A DNA stretch of 64,000 nt. It comes from Hydractinia symbiolongicarpus (taxonomy: Eukaryota > Cnidaria > Hydrozoa > Anthoathecata > Hydractiniidae). The DNA is taken from contig NC_079887.1 of assembly GCF_029227915.1 (NCBI RefSeq), positions 4,898,001-4,962,000 of the forward strand. The letters run 5' to 3'. The translations under genes were made by a program, and so were the position numbers. Of this stretch, positions 52,221 to 64,000 are shown piece by piece. The notes under the pieces are model-generated. The model was given only the letters and a program-made list of their open reading frames with translations. It ran no database searches and was not told where the DNA came from. Position 1 is the first letter of the stretch; each line of letters opens with the position of its first letter.

Positions 52221-55200
52221 CGAACGATTTTTTATATTATTTTTTCACCACTAAAAGGCATGAGACTTGTAGTTTTCAAAAATGGTTTCATTTTTGATGA
52301 GACTCTTAATAAAAGAGGTTTAATCGCCGGCAAACGAAAACCCGCGATTTCCCGTAAATCCCGGGCTTGGCCCGTAGAGTCGAATGTATACAAAGGAAGT
52401 ACCCTGTGAGTAAACTCATTTCCAGAACGATTTTTTAAATTATTTTTTCACCACTAAAACGCATAAGACTTGTAGGTTTCAAAAATGTTTTCATTTTTGA
52501 TCAGACGCTGAATAAAAGAAGTTTAATCGCCGGCAAACGAAAACTAGCGATTTCCCGTAAATCCCGGGCTTGGCCGGTATAGTCAAAAGTATACAAAGAA
52601 AGTACCCTGTGAGTAAACTTATTTCCCGAACGATTTTTTAAATTATTTTTTCACCACTAAAACGCATGAGACTTGTAGTTTTCAAAAATGTTTTCATTTT
52701 TGATGACACGCTTAATGAAAGAGGTTTAATCGCCGGCAAACGAAAACCCGCGATTTTCCGTAAATCCCGGGCTTGGCCCGTAGAGTCGAATGTATACAAA
52801 GAAAGTACCCTGTGAGTAAACTCATTTCCAGAACGATTTTTTAAATTATTTTTTCACCACTAAAACGCATAAGACTTGTAGGTTTCAAAAATGTTTTCAT
52901 TTTTGATCAGACGCTGAATAAAAGAAGTTTAATCGCCGGCAAACGAAAACTCGCGATTTCCCGTAAATCCCGGGCTTGGCCGGTATAGTCAAAAGTATAC
53001 AAAGAAAGTACCCAGGGAGTAAACTTATTTCCCGAACGATTTTTTAAATTATTTTTTCACCACTAAAACGCATGAGACTTGTAGTTTTCAAAAGTGTTTT
53101 CATTTTTGATGACACGCTTAATGAAAGAGGTTTAATCGCCGGCAAACGAAAACCCGCGATTTTCCGTAAATCCCGGGCTTGGCCCGTAGAGTCGAATGTA
53201 TACAAAGAAAGTACCCTGTGAGTAAACTCATTTCCAGAACGATTTTTTAAATTATTTTTTCACCACTAAAACGCATAAGACTTGTAGGTTTCAAAAATGT
53301 TTTCATTTTTGATCAGACGCTGAATAAAAGAAGTTTAATCGCCGGCAAACGAAAACTCGCGATTTCCCGTAAATCCCGGGCTTGGCCGGTATAGTCAAAA
53401 GTATACAAAGAAAGTACCCAGGGAGTAAACTTATTTCCCGAACGATTTTTTAAATTATTTTTTCACCACTAAAACGCATGAGACTTGTAGTTTTCAAAAG
53501 TGTTTTCATTTTTGATAAGACGCTGAATAAAGGAAGTTTTATCGCCGGCAAAGGAAAACTCGCGATTTCCCGTAAATCCCGGGCTTGGCCCGTATAGTTG
53601 AATTTATATAAAGAAAGTACCCAGGGAGTAAACTCATTTCCAAAACGATTTTTTAAAGTATTTTTTCACCACTCAAACGCATAAGACTTGTAGGTTTCAA
53701 AAATGTTTTCATTTTTGATCAGACGCTGAATAAAAGAAGTTTAATCGCCGGCAAACGAAAACTCGCGATTTCCCGTAAATCCCGGGCTTGGCCGGTATAG
53801 TCAAGTATACAAAGAAAGTACCCAGGGAGTAAACTTATTTCCCGAACGATTTTTTAAATTATTTTTTCACCACTAAAACGCATGAGACTTGTAGTTTTCA
53901 AAAGTGTTTTCATTTTTGATGAGACGCTGAATAAAAGAAGTTTAATCGCCGGCAAACGAAAACCCGCGATTTCCCGTAAATCCCGGGCTTGACCCGTAGA
54001 GTCAAAAGTATACAAAGAAAGTACCCAGGGAGTAAACTCATTTCCCGAACGATTTTTTATATTATTTTTTCACCACTAAAACGCATGAGACTTGTAGTTT
54101 TCAAAAATGGTTTCATTTTTGATGAGACGCTTAATAAAAGAGGTTTAATCGCCGGCAAACGAAAACCCGCGATTTCCCGTTAATCCCGAGCTTGGCCCGT
54201 ATAGTCGAATGTATACAAAGAAAGTACCCAGGAAGTAAACTCATTTCCCGAACGATTTTTTATATTATTTTTTCACCACTAAAAGGCATGAGACTTGTAG
54301 TTTTCAAAAATGGTTTCATTTTTGATGAGACTCTTAATAAAAGAGGTTTAATCGCCGGCAAACGAAAACCCGCGATTTCCCGTAAATCCCGGGCTTGGCC
54401 CGTAGAGTCGAATGTATACAAAGGAAGTACCCTGTGAGTAAACTCATTTCCAGAACGATTTTTTAAATTATTTTTTCACCACTAAAACGCATAAGACTTG
54501 TAGGTTTCAAAAATGTTTTCATTTTTGATCAGACGCTGAATAAAAGAAGTTTAATCGCCGGCAAACGAAAACTAGCGATTTCCCGTAAATCCCGGGCTTG
54601 GCCGGTATAGTCAAAAGTATACAAAGAAAGTACCCTGTGAGTAAACTCATTTCCCGAACGATTTTTTAAATTATTTTTTCACCACTAAAACGCATGAGAC
54701 TTGTAGTTTTCAAAAATGTTTTCATTTTTGATGACACGCTTAATGAAAGAGGTTTAATCGCCGGCAAACGAAAACCCGCGATTTTCCGTAAATCCCGGGC
54801 TTGGCCCGTAGAGTCGAATGTATACAAAGAAAGTACCCTGTGAGTAAACTCATTTCCAGAACGATTTTTTAAATTATTTTTTCACCACTAAAACGCATAA
54901 GACTTGTAGGTTTCAAAAATGTTTTCATTTTTGATCAGACGCTGAATAAAAGAAGTTTAATCGCCGGCAAACGAAAACTCGCGATTTCCCGTAAATCCCG
55001 GGCTTGGCCGGTATAGTCAAAAGTATACAAAGAAAGTACCCAGGGAGTAAACTTATTTCCCGAACGATTTTTTAAATTATTTTTTCACCACTAAAACGCA
55101 TGAGACTTGTAGTTTTCAAAAGTGTTTTCATTTTTGATGACACGCTTAATGAAAGAGGTTTAATCGCCGGCAAACGAAAACCCGCGATTTTCCGTAAATC

Positions 55201-56270
55201 CCGGGCTTGGCCCGTAGAGTCGAATGTATACAAAGAAAGTACCCTGTGAGTAAACTCATTTCCAGAACGATTTTTTAAATTATTTTTTCACCACTAAAAC
55301 GCATAAGACTTGTAGGTTTCAAAAATGTTTTCATTTTTGATCAGACGCTGAATAAAAGAAGTTTAATCGCCGGCAAACGAAAACTCGCGATTTCCCGTAA
55401 ATCCCGGGCTTGGCCGGTATAGTCAAAAGTATACAAAGAAAGTACCCAGGGAGTAAACTTATTTCCCGAACGATTTTTTAAATTATTTTTTCACCACTAA
55501 AACGCATGAGACTTGTAGTTTTCAAAAGTGTTTTCATTTTTGATAAGACGCTGAATAAAGGAAGTTTTATCGCCGGCAAAGGAAAACTCGCGATTTCCCG
55601 TAAATCCCGGGCTTGGCCCGTATAGTTGAATTTATATAAAGAAAGTACCCAGGGAGTAAACTCATTTCCAAAACGATTTTTTAAAGTATTTTTTCACCAC
55701 TCAAACGCATAAGACTTGTAGGTTTCAAAAATGTTTTCATTTTTGATCAGACGCTGAATAAAAGAAGTTTAATCGCCGGCAAACGAAAACTCGCGATTTC
55801 CCGTAAATCCCGGGCTTGGCCGGTATAGTCAAGTATACAAAGAAAGTACCCAGGGAGTAAACTTATTTCCCGAACGATTTTTTAAATTATTTTTTCACCA
55901 CTAAAACGCATGAGACTTGTAGTTTTCAAAAGTGTTTTCATTTTTGATGAGACGCTGAATAAAAGAAGTTTAATCGCCGGCAAACGAAAACCCGCGATTT
56001 CCCGTAAATCCCGGGCTTGACCCGTAGAGTCAAAAGTATACAAAGAAAGTACCCAGGGAGTAAACTCATTTCCCGAACGATTTTTTATATTATTTTTTCA
56101 CCACTAAAACGCATGAGACTTGTAGTTTTCAAAAATGGTTTCATTTTTGATGAGACGCTTAATAAAAGAGGTTTAATCGCCGGCAAACGAAAACCCGCGA
56201 TTTCCCGTTAATCCCGAGCTTGGCCCGTATAGTCGAATGTATACAAAGAAAGTACCCAGGAAGTAAACTC
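52205..56270 (+). repeat. 10-mer HOR pair (2028 bp x 2)
   Basis: Ten-monomer units are offset by 2028 bp (10 x 203 minus 2). The two missing bases are the TCAAGTATAC header deletion carried by both copies (53801 and 55829). Other shared markers are AAAGGAAGTACC (52394 and 54422), AAACTAGCGATT, CACTCAAACGC and TTGATAAGACGC. A few substitutions separate the copies (AAACTTATTT near 52617 against AAACTCATTT near 54645). Confidence 0.9.
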
Positions 56271-58768
56271 ATTTCCCGAACGATTTTTTAAATTTTTTTT
56301 TCACCACTAAAACGCATGAGACTTGTAGTTTTCAAAAATGATTTCATTTTTGATGACACGCTTAATGAAAGAGGTTTACTCGCCGGCAAACGAAAACCCG
56401 CGATTTCCCGTAAATCCCGGGCTTGGCCGGTATAGTCAAGTATACAAAGAAAGTACCCAGGGAGTAAACTTATTTCCCGAACGATTTTTTAAATTATTTT
56501 TTCACCACTAAAACGCATGAGACTTGTAGTTTTCAAAAGTGTTTTCATTTTTGATGAGACGCTGAATAAAAGAAGTTTAATCGCCGGCAAACGAAAACCC
56601 GCGATTTCCCGTAAATCCCGGGCTTGACCCGTAGAGTCAAAAGTATACAAAGAAAGTACCCAGGGAGTAAACTCATTTCCCGAACGATTTTTTATATTAT
56701 TTTTTCACCACTAAAACGCATGAGACTTGTAGTTTTCAAAAATGGTTTCATTTTTGATGAGACGCTTAATAAAAGAGGTTTAATCGCCGGCAAACGAAAA
56801 CCCGCGATTTCCCGTTAATCCCGAGCTTGGCCCGTATAGTCGAATGTATACAAAGAAAGCACCCAGGAAGTAAACTCATTTCCCGAACGATTTTTTAAAT
56901 TTTTTTTTCACCACTAAAACGCATGAGACTTGTAGTTTTCAAAAATGTTTTCATTTTTGATGACACGCTTAATGAAAGAGGTTTACTCGCCGGCAAACGA
57001 AAACCCGCGATTTCCCGTAAATCCCGGGCTTGGCCCGTAGAATCGAATGTATACAAAGAAAGTACCCTGTGAGTAAACTCATTTCCAGAACGATTTTTTA
57101 AATTATTTTTTCACCACTAAAACGCATAAGACTTGTAGGTTTCAAAAAAATTTTCATTTTTGATCAGACGCTGAATAAAAGAAGTTTAATCACCGGCAAA
57201 CAAAAACTCGCGATTTCCCGTGAATCCCGGGCTTGGCCGGTATAGTCAAAAGTATACAAAGAAAGTACCCAGGGAGTAAACTCATTTCCTGAACGATTTT
57301 TTAAATTATTTTTTCACCACTAAAACGCATGAGACTTGTAGGTTTCAAAAGTGTTTTCATTTTTGATGAGACGCTGAATAAAAGAAGTTTAATCGCCGGC
57401 AAACGAAAACCCGCGATTTCCCGTAAATCCCGGGCTTGACCCGTAGAGTCAAAAGTATACAAAGAAAGTACCCAGGGAGTAAACTCATTTCCCGAACGAT
57501 TTTTTATATTATTTTTTCACCACTAAAACGCATGAGACTTGTAGTTTTCAAAAATGGTTTCATTTTTGATGAGACGCTTAATAAAAGAGGTTTAATCGCC
57601 GGCAAACGAAAACCCGCGATTTCCCGTTAATCCCGAGCTTGGCCCGTATAGTCGAATGTATACAAAGAAAGTACCCAGGAAGTAAACTCATTTCCCGAAC
57701 GATTTTTTAAATTTTTTTTTCACCACTAAAACGCATGAGACTTGTAGTTTTCAAAAATGATTTCATTTTTGATGACACGCTTAATGAAAGAGGTTTACTC
57801 GCCGGCAAACGAAAACCCGCGATTTCCCGTAAATCCCGGGCTTGGCCGGTATAGTCAAGTATACAAAGAAAGTACCCAGGGAGTAAACTTATTTCCCGAA
57901 CGATTTTTTAAATTATTTTTTCACCACTAAAACGCATGAGACTTGTAGTTTTCAAAAGTGTTTTCATTTTTGATGAGACGCTGAATAAAAGAAGTTTAAT
58001 CGCCGGCAAACGAAAACCCGCGATTTCCCGTAAATCCCGGGCTTGACCCGTAGAGTCAAAAGTATACAAAGAAAGTACCCAGGGAGTAAACTCATTTCCC
58101 GAACGATTTTTTATATTATTTTTTCACCACTAAAACGCATGAGACTTGTAGTTTTCAAAAATGGTTTCATTTTTGATGAGACGCTTAATAAAAGAGGTTT
58201 AATCGCCGGCAAACGAAAACCCGCGATTTCCCGTTAATCCCGAGCTTGGCCCGTATAGTCGAATGTATACAAAGAAAGCACCCAGGAAGTAAACTCATTT
58301 CCCGAACGATTTTTTAAATTTTTTTTTCACCACTAAAACGCATGAGACTTGTAGTTTTCAAAAATGTTTTCATTTTTGATGACACGCTTAATGAAAGAGG
58401 TTTACTCGCCGGCAAACGAAAACCCGCGATTTCCCGTAAATCCCGGGCTTGGCCCGTAGAATCGAATGTATACAAAGAAAGTACCCTGTGAGTAAACTCA
58501 TTTCCAGAACGATTTTTTAAATTATTTTTTCACCACTAAAACGCATAAGACTTGTAGGTTTCAAAAAAATTTTCATTTTTGATCAGACGCTGAATAAAAG
58601 AAGTTTAATCGCCGGCAAACAAAAACTCGCGATTTCCCGTGAATCCCGGGCTTGGCCGGTATAGTCAAAAGTATACAAAGAAAGTACCCAGGGAGTAAAC
58701 TCATTTCCTGAACGATTTTTTAAATTATTTTTTCACCACTAAAACGCATGAGACTTGTAGTTTTCAAA
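55930..58768 (+). repeat. 7-mer HOR pair (1419 bp x 2)
   Basis: The unit is 7 x 203 minus 2 bp, the loss being the TCAAGTATAC header deletion (56436 and 57855). The marker AAAATGATTTCAT and the substitution AAAGCACCC are shared, 1419 bp apart. Inside each unit a 3-monomer series is nearly repeated (GCTTGACCCG headers at about 56013, 56620, 57432, 58039). The left end overlaps the tail of the 10-mer pair. Confidence 0.9.
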
Positions 58769-59805
58769 AATGTTTTCATTTTTGATGAGACGCTGAATAA
58801 AAGAAGTTTAATCGCCGGCAAACGAAAACCCGCCATTTCCCGTAAACCCCGGACTCGGCCCGTATAGTCAAAAGTATACAAAGAAAGTACCCAAGGAGTA
58901 AACTCATTTCCCGAACAATTTTTTATATTATTTTTTCACCACTAAAAGGCATGAGACTTGTAGTTTTCAAAAATGGTTTCATTTTTGATGAGACTCTTAA
59001 TAAAAGAGGTTTAATCGCCGGCAAACGAAAACCCGCGATTTCCCGTAAATCCCGGGCTTGGCCCGTAGAGTCGAATGTATACAAAGAAAGTACCCAGGGA
59101 GTAAACTCATTTCCTGAACGATTTTTTAAATTATTTTTTCACCACTAAAACGCATGAGACTTGTAGTTTTCAAAAATGTTTTCATTTTTGATGAGACGCT
59201 GAATAAAAGAAGTTTAATCGCCGGCAAACAAAAACTCGCGATTTCCCGTGAATCCCGGGCTTGGCCGGTATAGTCAAAAGTATACAAAGAAAGTACCCAG
59301 GGAGTAAACTCATTTCCTGAACGATTTTTTAAATTATTTTTTCACCACTAAAACGCATGAGACTTGTAGTTTTCAAAAATGTTTTCATTTTTGATGAGAC
59401 GCTGAATAAAAGAAGTTTAATCGCCGGCAAACGAAAACCCGCCATTTCCCGTAAACCCCGGACTCGGCCCGTATAGTCAAAAGTATACAAAGAAAGTACC
59501 CAGGGAGTAAACTCATTTCCCGAACGATTTTTTATATTATTTTTTCACCACTAAAAGGCATGAGACTTGTAGTTTTCAAAAATGGTTTCATTTTTGATGA
59601 GACTCTTAATAAAAGAGGTTTAATCGCCGGCAAACGAAAACCCGCGATTTCCCGTAAATCCCGGGCTTGGCCCGTAGAGTCGAATGTATACAAAGAAAGT
59701 ACCCAGGGAGTAAACTCATTTCCTGAACGATTTTTTAAATTATTTTTTCACCACTAAAACGCATGAGACTTGTAGTTTTCAAAAATGTTTTCATTTTTGA
59801 TGACA
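58585..59805 (+). repeat. 3-mer HOR pair (609 bp x 2)
   Basis: Three monomers (CAAACAAAAACTCGCG with GTGAATCCC; CGCCATTTCCC with CTCGGCCCG; TATATTATT with GAGACTCTT) occur at 58.59-59.19 kb and again 609 bp later. Differences include CGAACAATT near 58914 in the first copy and AAGGAG against AGGGAG. Confidence 0.84.
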
Positions 59806-62800
59806 CGCTTAATGAAAGAGGTTTAATCGCCGGCAAACGAAAACCCGCGATTTTCCGTAAATCCCGGGCTTGGTCGTAGAGTCGAATGTATACAAAGAAA
59901 GTACCCTGTGAGTAAACTCATTTCCAGAACGATTTTTTAAATTATTTTTTCACCACTAAAACGCATAAGACTTGTAGGTTTCAAAAATGTTTTCATTTTT
60001 AATCAGACGCTGAATAAAAGAAGTTTAATCGCCGGCAAACGAAAACTCGCGATTTCCCGTAAATCCCGGACTTGGCCGGTATAGTCAAAAGTATACAAAG
60101 AAAGTACCCAGGGAGTAAACTTATTTCCCGAACGATTTTTTAAATTATTTTTTCACCACTAAAACGCATGAGACTTGTAGTTTTCAAAAATGTTTTCATT
60201 TTTGATGAGACGCTGAATAAAAGAAGTTTAATCGCCGGCAAACGAAAACCCGCCATTTCCCGTAAACCCCGGACTCGGCCCGTATAGTCAAAAGTATAAA
60301 AAGAAAGTACCCAGGGAGTAAACTCATTTCCCGAACGATTTTTTAAATTATTTTTTCACCACTAAAACGCATGAGACTTGTAGTTTTCAGAAATGTTTTC
60401 ATTTTTGATGGGACGCTGAATAAAAGAAGTTTAATCGCCGGCAAACGAAAACCCGCGATTTCCCGTAAATCCCGGACTCGGCCCGTATAGTCAAAAGTAT
60501 ACAAAGAAAGTACCCAGGGAGTAAACTCATTTCCCGAACGATTTTTTAAAGTATCTTTTCACCACTAAAACGCATGACACGTGTAGTTTTCAAAAATGGT
60601 TTCATTTTTGATGAGACGCTTAATAAAAGAGGTTTAATCGCCGGCAAACGAAAACCCGCGATTTCCCGTTAATCCCGAGCTTGGCCCGTATAGTCGAATG
60701 TATACAAAGAAAGTACCCAGGGAGTAAACTCATTTCCCGAACGAATTTTTAAATTTTTTTTTCACCACTAAAACGCATGAGACTTGTAGTTTTCAAAAAT
60801 GTTTTCATTTTTGATGACACGCTTAATAAAAGAGGTTTAATCGCCAGCAAACGAAAACCCGCGATTTCCCGTAAATCCCGGGCTTGGCCCGTAGAGTCGA
60901 ATGTATACAAAGAAAGTACCCTGTGAGTAAACTCATTTCCAGAACGATTTTTTAAATTATTTTTTCACCACTAAAACGCATAAGACTTGTAGGTTTCAAA
61001 AAAGTTTTCATTTTTGATCAGACGCTGAATAAAAGAAGTTTAATCGCCGGCAAACGAAAACTCGCGATTTCCCGTAAATCCCGGGCTTGGCCGGTATAGT
61101 CAAAAGTATACAAAGAAAGTACCCAGGGAGTAAACTCATTTCCTGAACGATTTTTTAAATTATTTTTTCACCACTAAAACGCATGAGACTTGTAGTTTTC
61201 AAAAATGTTTTCATTTTTGATGAGACGCTGAATAAAAGAAGTTTAATCGCCGGCAAACGAAAACCCGCCATTTCCCGTAAACCCCGGACTCGGCCCGTAT
61301 AGTCAAAAGTATACAAAGAAAGTACCCAAGGAGTAAACTCATTTCCCGAACGATTTTTTATATTATTTTTTCAGCACTAAAACGCATGAGACTTGTAGTT
61401 TTCAAAAATGTTTTCATTTTTGATGGGACGCTGAATAAAAGAAGTTTAATCGCCGGCAAACGAAAACCCGCGATTTCCCGTAAATCCTGGACTCGGCCCG
61501 TATAGTCAAAAGTATACAAAGAAAGTACCCAGGGAGTAAACTCATTTCCCGAACGATTTTTTAAATTATTTTTTCACCACTAAAAGGCATGAGACTTGTA
61601 GTTTTCAAAAATGGTTTCATTTTTGATGAGACTCTTAATAAAAGAGGTTTAATCGCCGGCAAACGAAAACCCGCGATTTCCCGTAAATCCCGGGCTTGAC
61701 CCGTAGAGTCAAAAGTATACAAAGAAAGTACCCAGGGAGTAAACTCTTTTCCCGAACGATTTTTTATATTATTTTTTCACCACTAAAACGCATGAGACTT
61801 GTAGTTTTCAAAAATGGTTTCATTTTTGATGAGACGCTTAATAAAAGAGGTTTAATCGCCGGCAAACGAAAACCCGCGATTTCTCGTAAATCCCGAGTTT
61901 GGCCCGTATAGTCGAATGTATACAAAGAAAGTACCCAGGAAGTAAACTCATTTCCCGAACGATTTTTTAAATTTTTTTTTCACCACCAAAACGCATGAGA
62001 CTTGTAGTTTTCAAAAATGTTTCATTTTTGATGACACGCTTAATGAAAGAGGTTTACTCGCCGGCAAACGAAAACCCGCGATTTCCCGTAAATCCCGGGC
62101 TTGGCCCGTAGAGTCGAATGTATACAAAGAAAGTACCCTGTGAGTAAACTCATTTCCAGAACGATTTTTTAAATTATTTTTTCACCACTAAAACGCATAA
62201 GACTTGTAGGTTTCAAAAAAATTTTCATTTTTGATCAGACGCTGAATAAAAGAAGTTTAATCGCCGGCAAACGAAAACTCGCGATTTCCCGTGAATCCCG
62301 GGCTTCGCCGGTATAGTCAAAAGTATACAAAGAAAGTACCCAGGGAGTAAACTCATTTCCTGAACGATTTTTTAAATTATTTTTTCACCACTAAAACGCA
62401 TGAGACTTGTAGTTTTCAAAAATGTTTTCATTTTTGATGAGACGCTGAATAAAAGAAGTTTAAGCGCCGGCAAACGAAAACCCGCCATTTCCCGTAAACC
62501 CCGGACTCGGCCCGTATAGTCAAAAGTATACAAAGAAAGTACCCAAGGAGTAAACTCATTTCCCGAACGATTTTTTATATTATTTTTTCACCACTAAAAG
62601 GCATGAGACTTGTAGTTTTCAAAAATGGTTTTATTTTTGATGAGACTCTTAATAAAAGAGCTTTAATCGCCGGCAAACGAAAACCGCGATTTCCCGTAAA
62701 TCCCGGGCTTGACCCGTAGAGTCAAAAGTATACAAAGAAAGTACCCAGGGAGTAAACTCATTTCCCGAACGATTTTTTATATTATTTTTTCACCACTAAA

Positions 62801-64000
62801 ACGCATGAGACTTGTAGTTTTCAAAAATGTTTTCATTTTTGATGACACGCCTAATGAAAGAGGTTTACTCGCCGGCAAACGAAAACCCGCGATTTCCCGT
62901 AAATCCCGGGCTAGGCCCGTAGAGTCGAATGTATACAAAGAAAGCACCCTGTGAGTAAACTCATTTCCAGAACGATTTTTTAAATTATTTTTTCACCACT
63001 AAAACGCATAAGACTTGTAGGTTTCAAAAAAATTTTCATTTTTGATCAGACGCTGAATAAAAGAAGTTTAATCGCCGGCAAACGAAAACTCGCGATTTCC
63101 CGTGAATCCCGGGCTTGGCCGGTATAGTCAAAAGTATACAAAGAAAGTACCCAGGGAGTAAACTCATTTCCTGAACGATTTTTTAAATTATTTTTTCACC
63201 ACTGAAACGCATGAGACTTGTAGTTTTCAAAAATGTTTTCATTTTTGATGAGACGCTGAATAAAAGAAGTTTAATCTCCGGCAAACGAAAACCCGCCATT
63301 TCCCGTAAACCCCGGACTCGGCCCGTATAGTCAAAAGTATACAAAGAAAGTACCCAAGGAGTAAACTCATTTCCCGAACGATTTTTTATATTATTTTTTC
63401 ACCACTAAAAGGCATGAGACTTGTAGTTTTCAAAAATGGTTTTATTTTTGATGAGACTCTTAATAAAAGAGGTTTAATCGCCGGCAAACGAAAACCCGCG
63501 ATTTCCCGTAAATCCCGGGCTTGGCCCGTAGAGTCGAATGTATACAAAGAAAGTACCCTGTGAGTAAACTCATTTCCAGAACGATTTTTAAATTATTTTT
63601 TCACCACTAAAACGCATAAGACTTGTAGGTTTCAAAAATGTTTTTATTTTTGATCAGACGCTGAATAAAAGAAGTTTAATCGCCGGCAAACGAAAACTCG
63701 CGATTTCCCGTAAATCCCGGGCTTGGCCGGTATAGTCAAAAGTATACAAAGAAAGTACCCAGGGAGTAAACTCATTTCCTGAACGATTTTTTAAATTATT
63801 TTTTCACCACTAAAACGCATGAGACTTGTAGTTTTCAAAAATGTTTTCATTTTTGATGACACGCTTAATGAAAGAGGTTTAATCGCCGGCAAACGAAAAC
63901 CCGCGATTTTCCGTAAATCCCGGGCTTGGCCCGTAGAGTCGAATGTATACAAAGAAAGTACCCTGTGAGTAAACTCATTTCCAGAACGATTTTTTAAATT
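59806..64000 (+). repeat. Mixed HOR remnants at the right end
   Basis: About 21 monomers. 60.29-61.2 kb matches 35.54-36.4 kb at an exact offset of 24753 bp (GTATAAAAAG at 35541 and 60294; GCATGACACG at 35819 and 60572). 61.9-63.6 kb matches 41.8-43.5 kb at about 20085 bp, including the 4-mer pair, whose offset here is 811 bp because of a one-base loss near 62684. After 63.6 kb the series matches 34.97-35.35 kb. Private one-base losses occur near 59876, 62020 and 62684. The final monomer is cut by the window end. Confidence 0.82.

Larger units (their letters stand above)
1..64000 (+). repeat. Tandem satellite array, ~203-bp monomer, ~315 copies
   Basis: The same ~203-bp unit recurs head to tail across the whole window, always in one orientation; 'GTTTGGCCCGCATAG' at 1 recurs at 204 in the same phase. 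In order a monomer holds: a header (GGCCCGTATAGTC and variants), GTATACAAAGAAAG, a variable ACCCAGGGAG or ACCCTGTGAG, TTTCCCGAACGA, an A/T tract, TTCACCACTAAAACGCATGAG, ACTTGTAG, a TCAAAAATG/CATTTTTGA dyad, a variable GAGACGCT or GACACGCT, AATAAAAGA, and a conserved CpG-rich tail with CGCCGGCAAACG and CCCGCGATTTCCCG. Monomers differ mainly in the header, the A/T tract and the gagac/gacac/gatcag block. Monomer 1 is 36.5% G+C. The unit length is not a multiple of three, so the reading frame shifts at each copy. I saw no insertion of foreign sequence and no reversed monomer. Long satellite arrays of this form are typical of eukaryotic centromeric or heterochromatic DNA; that location is inferred, not shown. 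I do not recognise the family. Confidence 0.98.

Noticed and set aside
1-64000. CRISPR array
   Set aside because: There are regular repeats, but the repeating unit is the full 203 bp with no unique spacers, and no cas genes are present.
1-64000. rDNA intergenic spacer repeats
   Set aside because: No rRNA coding sequence or typical promoter duplication occurs within 64 kb of array.

Overview
The whole window is one uninterrupted satellite DNA array. A monomer of about 203 bp repeats head to tail, always in the same orientation, roughly 315 times from base 1 to base 64000. I found no unique sequence, gene, RNA gene, transposon or inversion. The array enters at base 1 and runs out in mid-monomer at base 64000, so both ends lie outside the window.

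The organism is not identifiable from a satellite alone. An array this long with nested higher-order structure points to a eukaryotic chromosome, most likely centromeric, pericentromeric or other constitutive heterochromatin. I do not recognise the monomer as a named family. It is about 36% G+C (counted on monomer 1) and, unusually for a repeat, rich in CpG.

The structure lies in the higher-order repeats (HORs), in which blocks of n slightly different monomers are copied as a unit. From left to right: a 3-mer block (1-1.4 kb); a local 2-mer duplication (1.5-2.3 kb); a 12-mer family of 2436 bp with two full copies and two 9-mer deletion derivatives (2.0-10.6 kb); an irregular stretch; an 8-mer pair of 1624 bp (11.9-15.1 kb); a 7-mer pair of 1421 bp (15.6-18.5 kb); a 13-mer pair of 2639 bp that itself contains 4-mer pairs of 812 bp (19.9-25.2 kb); and a segmental duplication in which 12.7-19.4 kb reappears at 24.9-31.8 kb. 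The right half (from about 33 kb) uses a partly different set of monomer types: 14-mer and 10-mer blocks (33.6-40.7 kb), mixed 3-, 4-, 5- and 6-mer blocks (41-45.6 kb), a 14-mer of 2842 bp in about 2.4 copies (45.3-52.2 kb), a 10-mer pair of 2028 bp (52.2-56.3 kb), a 7-mer pair of 1419 bp (55.9-58.8 kb), a 3-mer pair (58.6-59.8 kb), then a mix ending the window that resembles 35-36 kb and 42-43.5 kb.

Nothing here acts as a gene set. The short open frames (60-97 codons on both strands) are translations of the satellite itself. Points worth a second look are the nested duplication history, a perfect 9-bp dyad with a TTTT loop in many monomers, the CpG retention, microhomology-flanked indels that serve as lineage markers, and the turnover of monomer types near 33-34 kb. 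All comparisons were made by eye; block edges are good to roughly 10-50 bp unless an exact offset is stated.
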